Assembly (NCBI GenBank): GCA_029204225.1
Contig: CM055100.1
Location: 54,125,539-54,152,538, forward strand
Origin: Diphasiastrum complanatum
Taxonomy: Eukaryota > Streptophyta > Lycopodiopsida > Lycopodiales > Lycopodiaceae
DNA length: 27,000 bases
Direction: 5' to 3'
Under the pieces are notes generated by a model that searched no databases, was not told the origin of the DNA, and saw nothing but the letters and a program-made list of their open reading frames with translations. Positions 9,533 through 19,854 of this stretch are shown one piece after another (the first letter of the stretch is position 1; each line of letters opens with the position of its first letter). Made by a program: the position numbers and the translations under genes.

Positions 9533-10548
9533 CGAAAAACTGCTTGAAACTTATGTCGTAGGCTAAAAGCAGTGTGCCAAGGCCAACTGTGATGTCAGAA
9601 GTTGAAAATAATGACCTACACTTTTTCCCTTACCAGGCCACTCGCCGCTTTTCAACCAATTTGAAAGCCGAATCAGCGTCGCCTTCCGAAATGCACTCAG
9701 TCATCAACTCCCAACTACGTGCCCAGTGGAATGGTGAAATCACTTTTGGCGCACTCTGAACACTTTCTCCACTGCAATCACTTTGTTTTGTTGTACCGTA
9801 CTTGCAGGCACAGTCCGGGTGCCCTTCGTTTGGAGGTTATAGCCTTTCGTTTGGGTCAAAACGCATAAGAGACCCAAAAATAGGGACTTTTCTAGTTTTT
9901 GAAGTGTTTCTTCAGCGTGAAAAAACTTCACCTTTCACTTGTGAAGGGTCCCAACTCAACTTTCAGTATGAAAATTTTTAATAAAGTTGAAGTTCAGAAC
10001 ACACTTCAAGACCCTTCAACCTTTCATGGGCTCTTTAAGCTGTCATCCAACGGTCACTTGAATCCAATGGTCCACACTGCTTCTCGAAAACACGATCTAT
10101 ACCATTGATTGAGCCTTAGGTAGATCCAATGGTGGCATGCAACTTTGCGTGCCGAATCAGTTTCCACGGGCCATTGGGTCCTTCCAGACACAATGGGACT
10201 AGTCACGCTTGTCGCGCGCGACTGTTCGCGCTACCTCCTCCTCTCTTCATCCAAGGTTTTTGGATATGGCTGCCACGTTCAGATTTATCACATTCTCTTA
10301 CCAGCTCGCGATTGACACGACCACTTCAGATCCTCTAAGACTGATCAGGACGCCCTCCTTCCAACTTTTACAGCTCCAAAAAGAATTCACAATGGAGAAA
10401 ATCTCTGATTTTGTGTTCCCAAACTACACTCTCTGCATCAGTGTTTCTCCTTCCGTCTTCAACCCGCCGTAAACCTCAAACTCTCATAAGACAGTTCTCC
10501 CGAAGCTCTCTTCAACAACGATGTTGTACTATGTACACTCCCTGTATG
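9533..10548 (-). other. Long 5' leader of element C
   Basis: About 1,016 bases between primer site and gag start, longer than the leaders of B (381) and Z (194). It is less AT-rich than its surroundings. Short arms that could pair occur near 9917-9945 (CTTCAC/GTGAAG), and CTTCA/TGAAG words are frequent at 9900-10030. Open frames up to 87 codons exist on the plus strand but show no domain. No captured gene could be recognised. Confidence 0.6.
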
Positions 10549-10560
10549 GCTCTGATACCA
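10549..10560 (-). other. Primer binding site of element C (tRNA-iMet)
   Basis: The minus strand reads TGGTATCAGAGC, a perfect 12-base complement to the 3' end of plant initiator tRNA-Met and the standard Copia primer site. It lies directly against the LTR that starts at 10561. Confidence 0.93.
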
Positions 10561-10834
10561 ACTTAGAATTTGCTTCGAACAGGAACACAGATCATGCTAC
10601 ACAGTAACACAGACAGAAAACACTCTCCACAGCAATCTCACATAGCAACTGTATTTCACAAGATGAAATTACACTATACATATAGTTGTTCACTCAGGCA
10701 ACCTATGCATGACCCAGGTTGCCGTTGGCGGGATGCGTGTCCCATCGACTTGCCTCGTGGCAAGGCCAACTGATCCTTTTCAACTGATAGGACCCACAGT
10801 ACAATAACGCAATGATTCTACTTTAATTCTGACT
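10561..10834 (-). repeat. 5' LTR of Copia element C (complete, 274 bp)
   Basis: Bounded on the left by the PBS and on the right by the point where identity with 5170-5353 ends. On the plus strand it starts ACTTAGAATTTG and ends TTAATTCTGACT, an imperfect inverted terminal repeat, but it lacks TG and CA ends. It contains two inverted repeats conserved in both LTRs: GGCAACC/GGTTGCC (10697-10723) and CTTGCC/GGCAAG (10749-10764). Beyond 10834 sequence of the related element D begins. Confidence 0.85.
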
Positions 10835-11679
10835 ATTTGCCCTTTCAATGACACCATGTTTGAACTTCTCACGATGTTGCTTTCCATACACACATGACTC
10901 ATAAATCATCTTCAAGTGATCTTCTATCATTGGCAATCACTTCACCATTTTCAATTTCCTCATCAAACTGAGACTTCTCAGGTTCAAATGACCAAGCCTT
11001 TTATGCCATATTTCAGTTTGCGATGGAATGGATGAGATAAGTCCATGTTGCCCCTTAATTGTAGCATTCAACCTGTACACTTTTGTCTTGGGCTCCTTTG
11101 TACCATCCGTAATGACCTTGAGATTCTAGTTCATGTCTTTCACAAAGCAACGATCATGGGCAAACTCTACTTTCAACTTTAGATTAGTAATGACACCAAC
11201 AAAAAATAGATTGTTTTTCAAACTTGGCATGCACAATTCCTCCTTGATCGTTTTGCTTTTATCATCTGACAACTGAATAGAAATTGTGCCTAACCCCCTG
11301 ATCTTGCAAATTTCACCATTTGCTTGTGAGACTAACGTTCTATTGTCCAACTCTTTCAAGGTATTGAACCAGTCTTTATTGCCCGTCATGTGAGTCAATA
11401 TACAAAGTTTGATTTTCTTGAATCAATGACAACACTAATATGAAGATGCTAGAGAATTCAACCTCACCTTTGTCAATAAGATTACTAGCTTGCTTTGGCT
11501 TCCCCTTTCCTGATTCCACCAAGATCGGCATTCGCTCTTCCAATGGCCCTTCTAATAGAGGCACTTGCCCTTCTTCTTGGTCTTGTTGGATGACCCCTCT
11601 TCCTCTTGAGTTTTGGAAATTTGTTGTTTCATGCTTGTCTTGGAGTAACATCATTACTTATGTGGGTAATTATGAAGTC
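10835..11679 (-). pseudogene. Copia element D fragment (gag, knuckle, protease, pre-integrase)
   Basis: A relative of element C in the same orientation, matching C from about 8055 upward. From left to right it has the pre-integrase region (10840-11035), the protease body (11126-11398, NKDWFNTLKELDN ... VKDMN) and a knuckle remnant. The protease active site is cut: after YIDS about a dozen bases are missing, removing the Gly-Ala of DSGA. The knuckle keeps KGHWKSEC near 11520, but the second Cys is lost and a stop stands in its place. Right of about 11640 the match jumps to C near 9265-9315, so about 400 bases of gag are deleted. Homology ends near 11679. It starts exactly at the LTR of C, which suggests C inserted into it or was joined by recombination. 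Confidence 0.85.
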
Positions 11680-12080
11680 CCAACCTAAGGATACACTATC
11701 TAAGCAAGCCGCAACAAAGCAAAACAAGAAAATCGGATGGTGGACAAACCAACCCAACCAAATCTAGATCATACGGATGTATCTATAGATCAATCACCCA
11801 CAAGGGATAGAGGATTCATACCAACAACATATAGCTACTAGCATCACAATCAAGCATACACTAGTGAGAGCCCAATGGGTATACTTGTACCCTCCAATGC
11901 CCATGCAGCACTAGTAGTGCACTATGACACCGTCATGATTAGTAGGCCTTCAACCATTAATTATGACTATATGCCCATGAGGGCTTCACACCCCTCACAA
12001 TCATAATTAACTTACGGATCGAGGTAGACCTACTGACCTCTAGCAGGATAAATAATCCATGATCAGTCGTGGGCATGACA
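11680..12080 (-). repeat. Probable 3' LTR of Gypsy element G
   Basis: A 400-bp gene-free stretch. Its right edge on the minus strand reads TGTCATGCCCACGACTGATC, a typical plant LTR start, preceded by a polypurine tract at 12081-12094. The left edge is placed only by where element D stops and may be truncated. No second copy exists in the window, so the call rests on the start motif, the PPT and its position after the internal region of G. Confidence 0.6.
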
Positions 12081-12094
12081 TTCTTACCTCCTTA
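12081..12094 (-). other. Candidate polypurine tract of element G
   Basis: The minus strand reads TAAGGAGGTAAGAA immediately before TGTCATGCCC. Purine content and position fit a plus-strand priming site. Confidence 0.55.
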
Positions 12095-12189
12095 TTCAAG
12101 TTTTGACCTCAGAATTTAAAGCTAGAAAATTTCTTAATCTACCTTCTTTTTTCCAAGAATCATCATCGTCTGTGCAACCTTTGAATCAA

Positions 12190-13967
12190 ACCAGATGCTC
12201 AGTAACTATATGATTCCTCAATCGTTTGGTCGCATCCAATTCACCTTGAAGCCGCGTGCGATCTTGTTCAGCCATCTGTAATTGCCCCGTCAGTAGCTAC
12301 ACCTGTTGCTTTGCAGCCTGCACTGCCTTATCCACCTGATCTCGTGCGGTTGATAGGGCATTTTGCAGGGAGCTGATGTATTCTTCCAAGCGATCAGCTT
12401 GTTGTTGGGCCAACTTCTTTTCGGCTATAGCCTTGTCTTCGTGTTGTTTGGCAATCTTTAACTCTCGATCCAGCTGGACAAGTTTCTGTTGATCAGAGTG
12501 TTTTTGGACCCCAGATCAAAAATTCTCTGCTCCATTTCCTTCTTCTTATCCAGCATCGGCTGGATCACTTGCGCAAGACTTGAAACCAAACCTAAAGCAT
12601 GACCAGAATTGACAGTTGTGGAGGCGATAGCAGCAGCAGGACCTGGTGGAGCTATCCTTGGTAGGCATGGAATAGGTGCCACTAGTTCTTCTTGTTCAAA
12701 AATGTCCTCCTCTTCAAATCTCTCAGGCACTGTGGCGTCAAACTATTTCGGTGATTTCATAGCTTTGTCGACCCGAAGTGCGGCTGGGCTATCTTCTGTG
12801 TGAGGTTGTTGGCTGACATCTTCAACACCAACAGTAGATTCATGGATATGTCTGAATCCTCTTCCAGGGGATTCGAGCTCAAAGGGCGCAAGGCTCTGGG
12901 GCATTTCAAAAATTTCGGTGGCCCCAAGGGGGTCAAAATCATCGAACATATCCATAAAGAGCTCTGTGTTTAGTGAGGTGGCTTCGGTGTGTGAGGGTGA
13001 GGCGGCTTGGGCAGTTGTGATGGGAATGGTAGGCCCAATGGTCAAGAGTGTCCTTCAATGGAAGCAAAGGCGACGGAAGCATCAGAGGCTGGGGGAATGG
13101 GAAGTTCAGTGCGAACAACAACAAGGGGTGGAAGCGCAGCTCGCGAGGTATGCCTAGTGCGACGTCATGACGCGGAAGGCGAGTCAGGAATAACGATCTT
13201 GCTGCGTGGACAACGACGACTATGAGAACTCGATGCCTATTGAGATGACTTTGTCGGTGCTTCTTCGTAGGCCAAAAGCACATAATCCAGGTGGAAGCCA
13301 TGGATTCTGTTTTCTAAGTGAGAAGCGGCTAAAAGGGACAATAAAGAGCCGGCAACAAACTGGTGCTTACTATTGGCCTTAATAGCTTGTTTGAACTCAC
13401 CAGTCTTGAACCAATCATATGGTTCAAGAGGGGCTTCGGCCAACTTGGTGTGGACTCCACTATCCTACGGAGTATCTGTGATGTGATGCGGTCTTTCCTG
13501 AGGTTGCCAACCATCAGAAAGGTATTCAGCAGCGTGGATTGAAGGCTCAATGATGGCTTCCAGAAGGTAGCCATCATTGGTCCAATGCAGATCGTTGGTG
13601 AGGTCAATATGTGGCTTGATGGTCTGTTTGGCGTGCTTGTGATTGGGTGAGGCCTACGTGCCAGATGCTATACCTATAGCTGCAAGGGCGGCCTCAGTGA
13701 CGCACACCTTATGTGTGGCTCCCTGGAAAATGATATAAAATTTGGATTCTCTTCCTTCCACGTACTAAAGACAAGAGTGATGAATTCCATATTGATGCGA
13801 CCAGAAAAGGCTCTCTCATGAATATCCATTGCAGTGAGCAAAGGCTTCGCAAGGGTCATCCACTAAGTGACCATGCTTGTGCTAGGAAGAATCATGATGT
13901 CCGTTGCAGATGGGACATCACGATGGATAGTATAGCGCGGAGACTGGGAAGTATCGGTAGAAGACAT
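12190..13967 (-). pseudogene. Env-position ORF of Gypsy element G, with coiled-coil end
   Basis: A decayed frame of about 590 codons between the end of pol (14763) and the LTR (12080), same strand as pol. I do not recognise the family. It opens at ATG 13967 (MSSTDTSQSPRYTIHRD). A first region has ERAFSGRINMEFITLVFSTW (about 13830-13770); the middle has LEPYDWFKTGEFKQAIKANS and LSLLAASHLENRIHGFHLDY (about 13430-13270). A Pro/Ser/Thr-rich part follows (about 13240-12900), then an acidic stretch (12940-12740). The end (about 12570-12200) is Gln/Glu/Lys-rich with heptad-like spacing, including IAEKKLAQQQADRLEEYISS, and looks like a coiled coil. Stops lie near 13862, 13645 and 13465; frameshifts lie near 13720, 13050 and 12505. 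No signal peptide or membrane segment was seen, so calling it an envelope would be unsupported. It could be a captured host gene or a lineage-specific retroelement ORF. Confidence 0.55.
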
Positions 13968-14762
13968 GATGATCAGAAAGGAAATATAAAACGCGTAAAA
14001 GTGTATCAGAAAGCAATGCAGGAATTTTGGAAGGCTTTGCAAAGTCGCAAGAAAAATTTGCAAGAGCTTCGCTAGTACAAGTGAGAAATGAATCGAATTC
14101 AGTCAGCCTATGGGTGAATTTGGTGGGTCCATTACACTGAATACTAGTTTGGCTGATCAGTTCGGAACAAAAATTTGCAGGCATGTACAGTACCGTAAAA
14201 ATAGGCTATAAAAATCTTGGCGAAGATTTCTGGGGATCTGAACCTATCAAGCGAATGTTTTCCAGGTTTGGCGAAGGATGAACCTTCGCCCAGGAGGGTC
14301 CTTCGCCCAAGTACTGTCATAAATGCATTTTTTCACAATCTGAACCTATACAATCTAATTTTAACATTTTAAGATCATCTAGCAGGTCAGCGAAGGTTTA
14401 TAATGAGGTTAAGATGCTCGGCGAAGGTTCCCAAAATGGCATATCAGTGATACTTCGTCTAATTTAAAAACTGGGTTTTCTCTTGACAGTCTGAGAGCTC
14501 AACGAAGGTTTATGGTACTGTATAGGCCAAATCTGACCAAAACAGTGATTGTTAAAGTCTTTTTCCATCAAAAAATTACTATGCTTTTTTTTCCTATGTT
14601 GATGACTTTCTGACTTTTGCTCATTAGTCTTTTCTCATTTTTTTGCTTTACTTTTCTTTTCTTTTTTTTCTTTTTTTTTTTGACTGTCTTTTTACAAAAA
14701 TCTCAACAAATTAAGTGCTGGAAACCAAAAATTGAACAACAATAAAAATTAAAAAAGTATTG
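13968..14762. other. Spacer between pol and the extra ORF of G
   Basis: Non-coding as far as I can see. It has a T-rich run on the plus strand (14636-14683; polypurine on the element's sense strand), a polypurine stretch of the kind seen after pol in Tat/Ogre-type Gypsy elements. Several copies of GCGAAGG or its complement occur at 14228-14510. Short hydrophobic frames just upstream of 13967 are in other frames and were not joined to the ORF. Confidence 0.5.
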
Positions 14763-15833
14763 AGATCAGGCTTGCTGAACCGGCGGAGCAGGCTGCCAAA
14801 ACTTGCGTAATCGGCTGCCATTCACCGGAGTATCAAATTGTTTTCCATCCAAGTGCTCAAGAATTATTGCGCCATAGTTCAAGATTTCCTTCACTTTATA
14901 CAGGCCTTCACTGGTAAACTTCAACTTTCCCTTGATCAGCTTGGTTTTGTACATCAATGCCAGATCTCCTACTTTCAGATCTTTTTTGTACAATCGACGA
15001 TTGTGCCATGTCTTGCGGCGGGCTTTCTCTGTTGCTAAGGCATGAACTGCCAACAATCGAGTTTCACATAATTTGTGCAACGCTTCATGATGGAGTTGTA
15101 AAGGCTTGTCATCATTTAATTGTTATGTTGCTGCTATGCGTAAGGATGGGATAAAAAATGCAATTGGCATGACAGCATCTTGACCATAAACCAATTGAAA
15201 AGGTGTTTGATTTGTACTATTTTTGTAAGCAGTTCTGAATGCCCATAATGTTGCATACAGTTTATGTTCCCAATCGCACTGACTCGCTTCAACTGTCTTT
15301 GTCATAATGGTGCAGAGAATCTTATTGGAAGATTCAGCTTGGCCATTCCCTTTGGGATAGTAGGAAGTACTAAAAATGTGTATAACAAAAAAATCTTCCA
15401 GTAAACACGTTATTGTTTGATTAACAAAGTGTGTACCCCGGTCACTGACAATCTCAATCAGACATCCAAATCTGATTATACTATTTTCATATAGAAACTT
15501 GGTCGTAGATTTCGCATCAGCAACTTTGACAGCTTTGGCTTCAACCCACTTGGTCATATAATCAGTTGCGAGGATAATGTATCGGGCCTGAGATCCTTGC
15601 ACGGTAGGGTGAATAGGTCCAACAAAATCCAGTCCTCATTTTTCAAACGGTGTTTGCGATAAGACCGGATGCAAGAGTTCATAGTTCTCTCGAGTAGGTC
15701 GTCGTGCTCGCTGGCAAACATCACATGTTTGAATAAAAAATTTTGTGTCCTTGTGAAGTGTAGGCCACCAACAACCTGATTGTAAAAGTTTGCAAATAGT
15801 AATATAACGGTTGATGATCCGTATAAAATGCAA
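14763..15833 (-). pseudogene. Gypsy G integrase
   Basis: Ty3/Gypsy integrase in three pieces. The H2C2 zinc-binding end is at 15833-15636 (LLQSGCWWPTLHKDTKFF ... CDVCQRARR). The DDE core is at 15602-15123, with all three acids visible in ATDYMTKW, SDRGTHF and NGQAESSNK. The C-terminal region is at 15080-14766, with WHNRRLYKKDLKVGDLALMY and VNGSRLRKFW. It ends at a stop near 14763 and shows no chromodomain. Breaks lie near 15610-15640 (stop or shift before the core) and 15100. In the family this enzyme inserts the cDNA. Confidence 0.9.
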
Positions 15834-16572
15834 AGTGCGTTTCCATGAGGTAGTGACGAAATTTTCGAACAGAAAAAATCATGGCTAATGCCTCACGTAT
15901 GAACATGAAACTCTATCGTCCAATCTAGAGAACGGAGTATTGGTGCTAAAGTTAATGCTTTTTTTTTATTTTTCAAAAGCTTCTAACGCTTGTACTATCC
16001 AAATAGGAGCAATAGTCAGTTTGTATATAGGTCCGCAAAGAAGATAATAAAGATTCGATAGTAGTTTGCATGACCCATAAACACGTAAACTCCACGAAGT
16101 GTTGCTAGCGGTGGCAATTCCACAATAACTTTGATCTTAGAATAATCCGTGGCAATACCATGTCTTGATATCACATGTCCAAGCACAAAACCCATATCTG
16201 ACATTTTTCCGGATTTAGAGAAATATGATATTTGTGGCATCTTTCAAATACTTTCTCCAATCAATCCAGGTGGTCTGTATCTTACCTATGAACCCCCAAG
16301 TTGTCCAAGTAAATTTCAAGGAATTTCTGCAAATAATCTTTAAAAAAAAATTGCATTAATCTTTGGAATGAACTTGGTGCATTACAGAGTCCAAATGGCA
16401 TTACTTTGTAAGCATAGGTGCCCCATTCTGTTGCAAAAGCAGTTTTATGGCGATCGACAGGTGCAATCTTAACCTGGTTGTAACCACTAAATCCATCCAG
16501 GAAACTATAAGCTGTCGCTTCAACAAGGCGATCAAAAATACTTTTAGTAAAAGGTAACAGAAAGTGATCCTT
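15780..16572 (-). pseudogene. Gypsy G RT C-terminal half and RNase H remnant
   Basis: Continues RT after a TGA at 16573-16575. The fingers-palm block SFLDGFSGYNQVKIAP (catalytic Asp present) and MPFGLCNAPSSFQRLMQFF are readable to a T-run near 16345, where the frame shifts. The second catalytic box reads IYLDN, not YLDD, so one Asp is Asn. Thumb sequence follows (to 16016), with stops and a shift near 16000. RNase H keeps only ALAMIFSVRKFRHYLM and FYTDHQPLYYYL (15906-15800) and is then joined directly to the integrase zinc region, so most of RNase H is deleted at about 15785. Confidence 0.87.
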
Positions 16573-17538
16573 TCACATCACTTTGTTCAACGCTTTCAGA
16601 TTCACACAGATCCACAATTTTCCATTTTTCTTAGGAACAATGACAATCGATGAAATCCATTCCGTATGCTCGATCTCATAAATAAAATCGGCATCAAGTA
16701 ATCTCTGAAGTTCTTTCTTTATCAGGTCCGCCACATTAGGATTACAGCGATAGAACTTTGTAACCTTTGGAATTGCATCAGATACTAAAGGTATGGTATG
16801 TTCAATCACTGATGTCGAAATACCCTTCAAATCTTGATAAGTCCATGTAAAGCAATCTTGATACTTAATAAGTAACAAGCGGAGTGTTTGATACTGTTCA
16901 GGAGTAAGTTGTGATCCAACTTGTACAATCTTTTCTGGTTCTCCTGGTTTGGCAAGATTCATTGGCTGCGTCCTAGCTGGGCCATCGTAAACCTCTTTAG
17001 ATTCTGGCATATGTTCTTCAGGTTCACGATGTGCTTTAGGTAACATGATAACCACATCATCCAGTGTATAACGTTTAAGTTCAAGCATATCATGCTGGAC
17101 TACATCTGTTTGTTCTTTTCCGAAAGGACTTGTCTTGGATCTTCGCTTAGCCTTCTTAGCAGGAATTGGCCATGGAGGTGATGACTTTCGAGATGATAAA
17201 TATTTCTTCACAAGTGAAGACTTCCTAGACGATGATGTTTTACTAGAGATCTGACTTGAAGAATCATCCTCAACTTTTCCTTTGCCTTTATCCAAGAAAG
17301 GTGGCACTTTCTCTGAATCAATCTTTTGAGGGGGATTTTCCCATTTCGAGACCGTATTATAATGTTGCTTAGCTTGTTTTTTTTGTCATCGATCCTGTGA
17401 TTCTGTCTTCCTTTCATATAACTACTTTGGTCGGTTTTACTGTGAGTTCATCAGGAACATTACGCACTCCAAATCTGGTCGGATCCATATGATTTAGAAT
17501 TTGCTCATCCGTAAAGGTACCATTTGTATCATATTTTC
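16573..17538 (-). pseudogene. Gypsy G pol N-terminal part
   Basis: A 244-codon open frame (17307-16573). It has a Ser/Lys-rich linker, the region LTPEQYQTLRLLLIKYQDCFTW, the pre-RT segment IEHTIPLVSDAIP, and the RT start WISSIVIVPKKNGKLWICVN. It ends LNKVM followed by TGA, where related RTs have a Thr-Arg pair; two C-to-T changes in adjacent CpG sites would explain both. Upstream (17308-17538) the reading continues in other frames, with TFTDEQILNHMDPTRFGVRN near 17510-17450. Protease and gag are missing: at about 17538 the element is cut by element F. Confidence 0.85.
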
Positions 17539-18049
<511 letters not shown>

Positions 18050-18050
18050 G

Positions 18051-18068
18051 TGGCATCGTTGCCGGTGA
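18051..18068 (+). other. Primer binding site of element F (tRNA-Asp type)
   Basis: TGGCATCGTTGCCGGTGA differs at three of 18 positions from TGGCGCCGTTGCCGGGGA, the complement of the plant tRNA-Asp(GTC) 3' end used by Athila-type Gypsy elements. It lies one base beyond an LTR ending in CA. Confidence 0.75.
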
Positions 18069-18660
18069 TAGATTTTACTAACTAGTTTAGTTGCATTTTT
18101 AGTCGTTTTTGCCTTTTTAGAGTGTTTTTAGGTGGGTTTTTGGGTAGATTTAGCTTGTTTTGTATGATTTCTTGTGCTTGGACTATTCGCAGCTAGCGGA
18201 GGAGGTGTGAGAGGGTAGGGGAGACCCAAAACAGCCTCTGAGGGCTTGACATCCAGCCAAAAACCTTGAGGAAAATAGGCAAAAATCTCATCAGATTATG
18301 TTTTTTCCAAAACCAGTGGGAACCAACCTTCGCATGACTAACAACAGCTCCAAGATACTGTCCCAGACCAGCACAGATCCTGCAAGAGTTAGTTCCAAAC
18401 AGATCTTGTAAATTAAAGAGAAAAACCATACAAAATTCAAAAAACCCTTGTAAAAAACCAAAAAATTCAAAACAGTGAACCAACCTTTGCAGATCCCTTT
18501 GAAGTTCCATCTCAATGAGACAAGGACACAAAGAAGGTTGCGAAGGTTCATTCCCAGAGAAACTGCCCCTATGAAGGTTCCCAAGGAAAAAAAGACGAGA
18601 AATGAGCTGAGAACCCTCGCAAACATCAAAATTCTGGGTTTCATTTTGTTGAATGCTTAA
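18069..18660 (+). other. Leader of Gypsy element F
   Basis: Sequence downstream of the PBS with no supported protein. A 163-codon open frame exists on the opposite strand (18193-18684) and a 117-codon one overlaps it, but both look like by-products of a pyrimidine/purine-biased leader and have no recognisable motif. CCTTCGC and GCGAAGGTT words resemble those between pol and the extra ORF in G, so F and G may be related. The gag and pol of F are absent: element H begins by about 18660. Confidence 0.5.
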
Positions 18661-18810
18661 ATGAATTACAACATAGGTCATCAATGTCTATCTACACTCT
18701 GTAGGATTATAGATCTATTATAGCAGGTAGTGGCCAGCAGACATAATCAAATTCCATACGGGTTCTAGGAGAATCAAGACGAATAAATCCCTACCTGATT
18801 ATTCACAACA
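18661..18810 (+). repeat. End of the 5' LTR of Copia element H
   Basis: Only the 3' end is certain: TTCACAACA at 18802-18810 directly before the PBS. The left limit is a guess at where the leader of F stops. No second copy is present. Confidence 0.45.
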
Positions 18811-18811
18811 G

Positions 18812-18823
18812 TGGTGTCAGAGC
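18812..18823 (+). other. Primer binding site of element H
   Basis: TGGTGTCAGAGC, one mismatch from the initiator tRNA-Met complement TGGTATCAGAGC, one base after an LTR ending in CA. Gag starts 171 bases downstream. Confidence 0.85.
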
Positions 18824-18994
18824 TCGATCGTCAAACTTGTCGGATTCTCTTCAGTGATATCAGAACTGCAGATATTAATCACAGCCTCTTGCTCCTATCA
18901 AAGAGCTGATATAGCTTCAGAACTATCAGATCCAAGAGATCAAGCATTCAGAACAAGAAACTAGAAAACAAGCTCAAGAACACAGTTCACGACA

Positions 18995-19853
18995 ATGGCA
19001 TCCATAAGCAGCATATAGTCGAAGATCTACACAATCCTCGACTCAGCTGGGTCTAACTTCCTAGCATGGAAGGTGAATACCTCTCTCATTTTAAAGGGAG
19101 AAGGGCTATGGCCCTGGATAGATGGCATCGAAGAAATGCCTACAACCACTGGCAAAGAGCTACGATAATGGAGAGAAGAGAATGACAAGACAGTAGTCGT
19201 GTTGTTTTCATCCATGGAAGATAGCTTGACACTTGACCTCACAACACTCTCTAATGCAAGAGAGATGTGGGATACATTTCTTACCAGATTCCAGACCAAA
19301 CCACACAGTCAAATAATGCTTCTAGAAGATCAGCTGACGAACCTATGATGGGATGACAAAGACCTCACATCCTTTATCAGAAAGATGAAGGATTTGTTTC
19401 TTTCATTACACAATGTTGGAATAAACAATGCAGGATCAACAGAGAAGCAGCTCACCTATTTGCTACGAGCTTTACCAAGATCCTTCCAGACCACCCGAAC
19501 GTTGCTGGCAAAAGATCCAAAGATGACTCTCGAAAAAACAATGATCGATATTTGAGAAGAAGTCGAAGCCCGTGAGCACCTTGATCACAAGGACTCCTTT
19601 GATCAGACTCTCTACAACAACAAGGAGAAGTCGAAGAAGCAATTCAAGCCTAAGAGGGAGTCAGACCAAAAGCAAGTTTGAGACCAACAAGCATAAGAAG
19701 CCAGCAAAGGCAAATGGAAGAACAAAGAAAAGCTGAGACAACAAAACAGTGAAAAGAAGACATGCGTGAGATGTAGACGTGAAGGACACACAGTCGATTT
19801 GTGTTGGCTAAATTTGAAAATCGAATGCATTCATTGCCACAAGAAAGTCATGC
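18995..19853 (+). pseudogene. Copia H gag, one unshifted frame with six stops
   Basis: Gag of a third Copia family. Reading from ATG 18995 gives about 286 codons with no frameshift but six stops: TAG 19016, TAA 19166, TGA 19346, TGA 19553, TGA 19679 and TAA 19694. The order is gag-like: SNFLAWKVNTSLILKGEGLW, AREMWDTFLTRFQTKPHSQI, DLTSFIRKMKDLFLSL and LTYLLRALPRSF. A Lys-rich stretch and a perfect CCHC knuckle, CVRCRREGHTVDLC (19763-19804), follow. A second knuckle starts (CIHCHKK) but is cut at 19853 by the LTR of element Z. All six stops could come from single C-to-T changes in Gln or Arg codons. Protease and pol are missing. Confidence 0.85.
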
Positions 19854-19854
19854 G

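Noticed and set aside
10129-10472. Plus-strand open frames of 69 and 87 codons
   Set aside because: They fall in the leader of element C, between PBS and gag, overlap each other, and show no homology I can recognise.
12918-13225. Plus-strand open frames of 72-79 codons
   Set aside because: They are antisense to the extra ORF of Gypsy G and have no domain. The minus-strand reading has continuity with the coiled-coil region.
13863-14184. Hydrophobic leader as a membrane segment of an envelope protein
   Set aside because: The hydrophobic residues are just upstream of the ATG at 13967, and joining them would need a chosen frame and start. No downstream hydrophobic span supports an envelope.
14205-14215. 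GGCTATAAAAATC as a host gene TATA box on the plus strand
   Set aside because: No plus-strand coding region follows, and the site lies in the internal spacer of a minus-strand Gypsy element.
14636-14683. T-rich tract as a poly(A) tail of a LINE or processed gene
   Set aside because: It is interrupted, lies inside element G between pol and the extra ORF, and fits a polypurine stretch on the element's sense strand. No target-site duplication or LINE frame was seen.
18193-18684. 163-codon and overlapping 117-codon open frames on the minus strand
   Set aside because: They lie opposite the leader of element F, downstream of its primer site, contain no recognisable motif, and overlap in different frames. 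Skewed composition explains the lack of stops.
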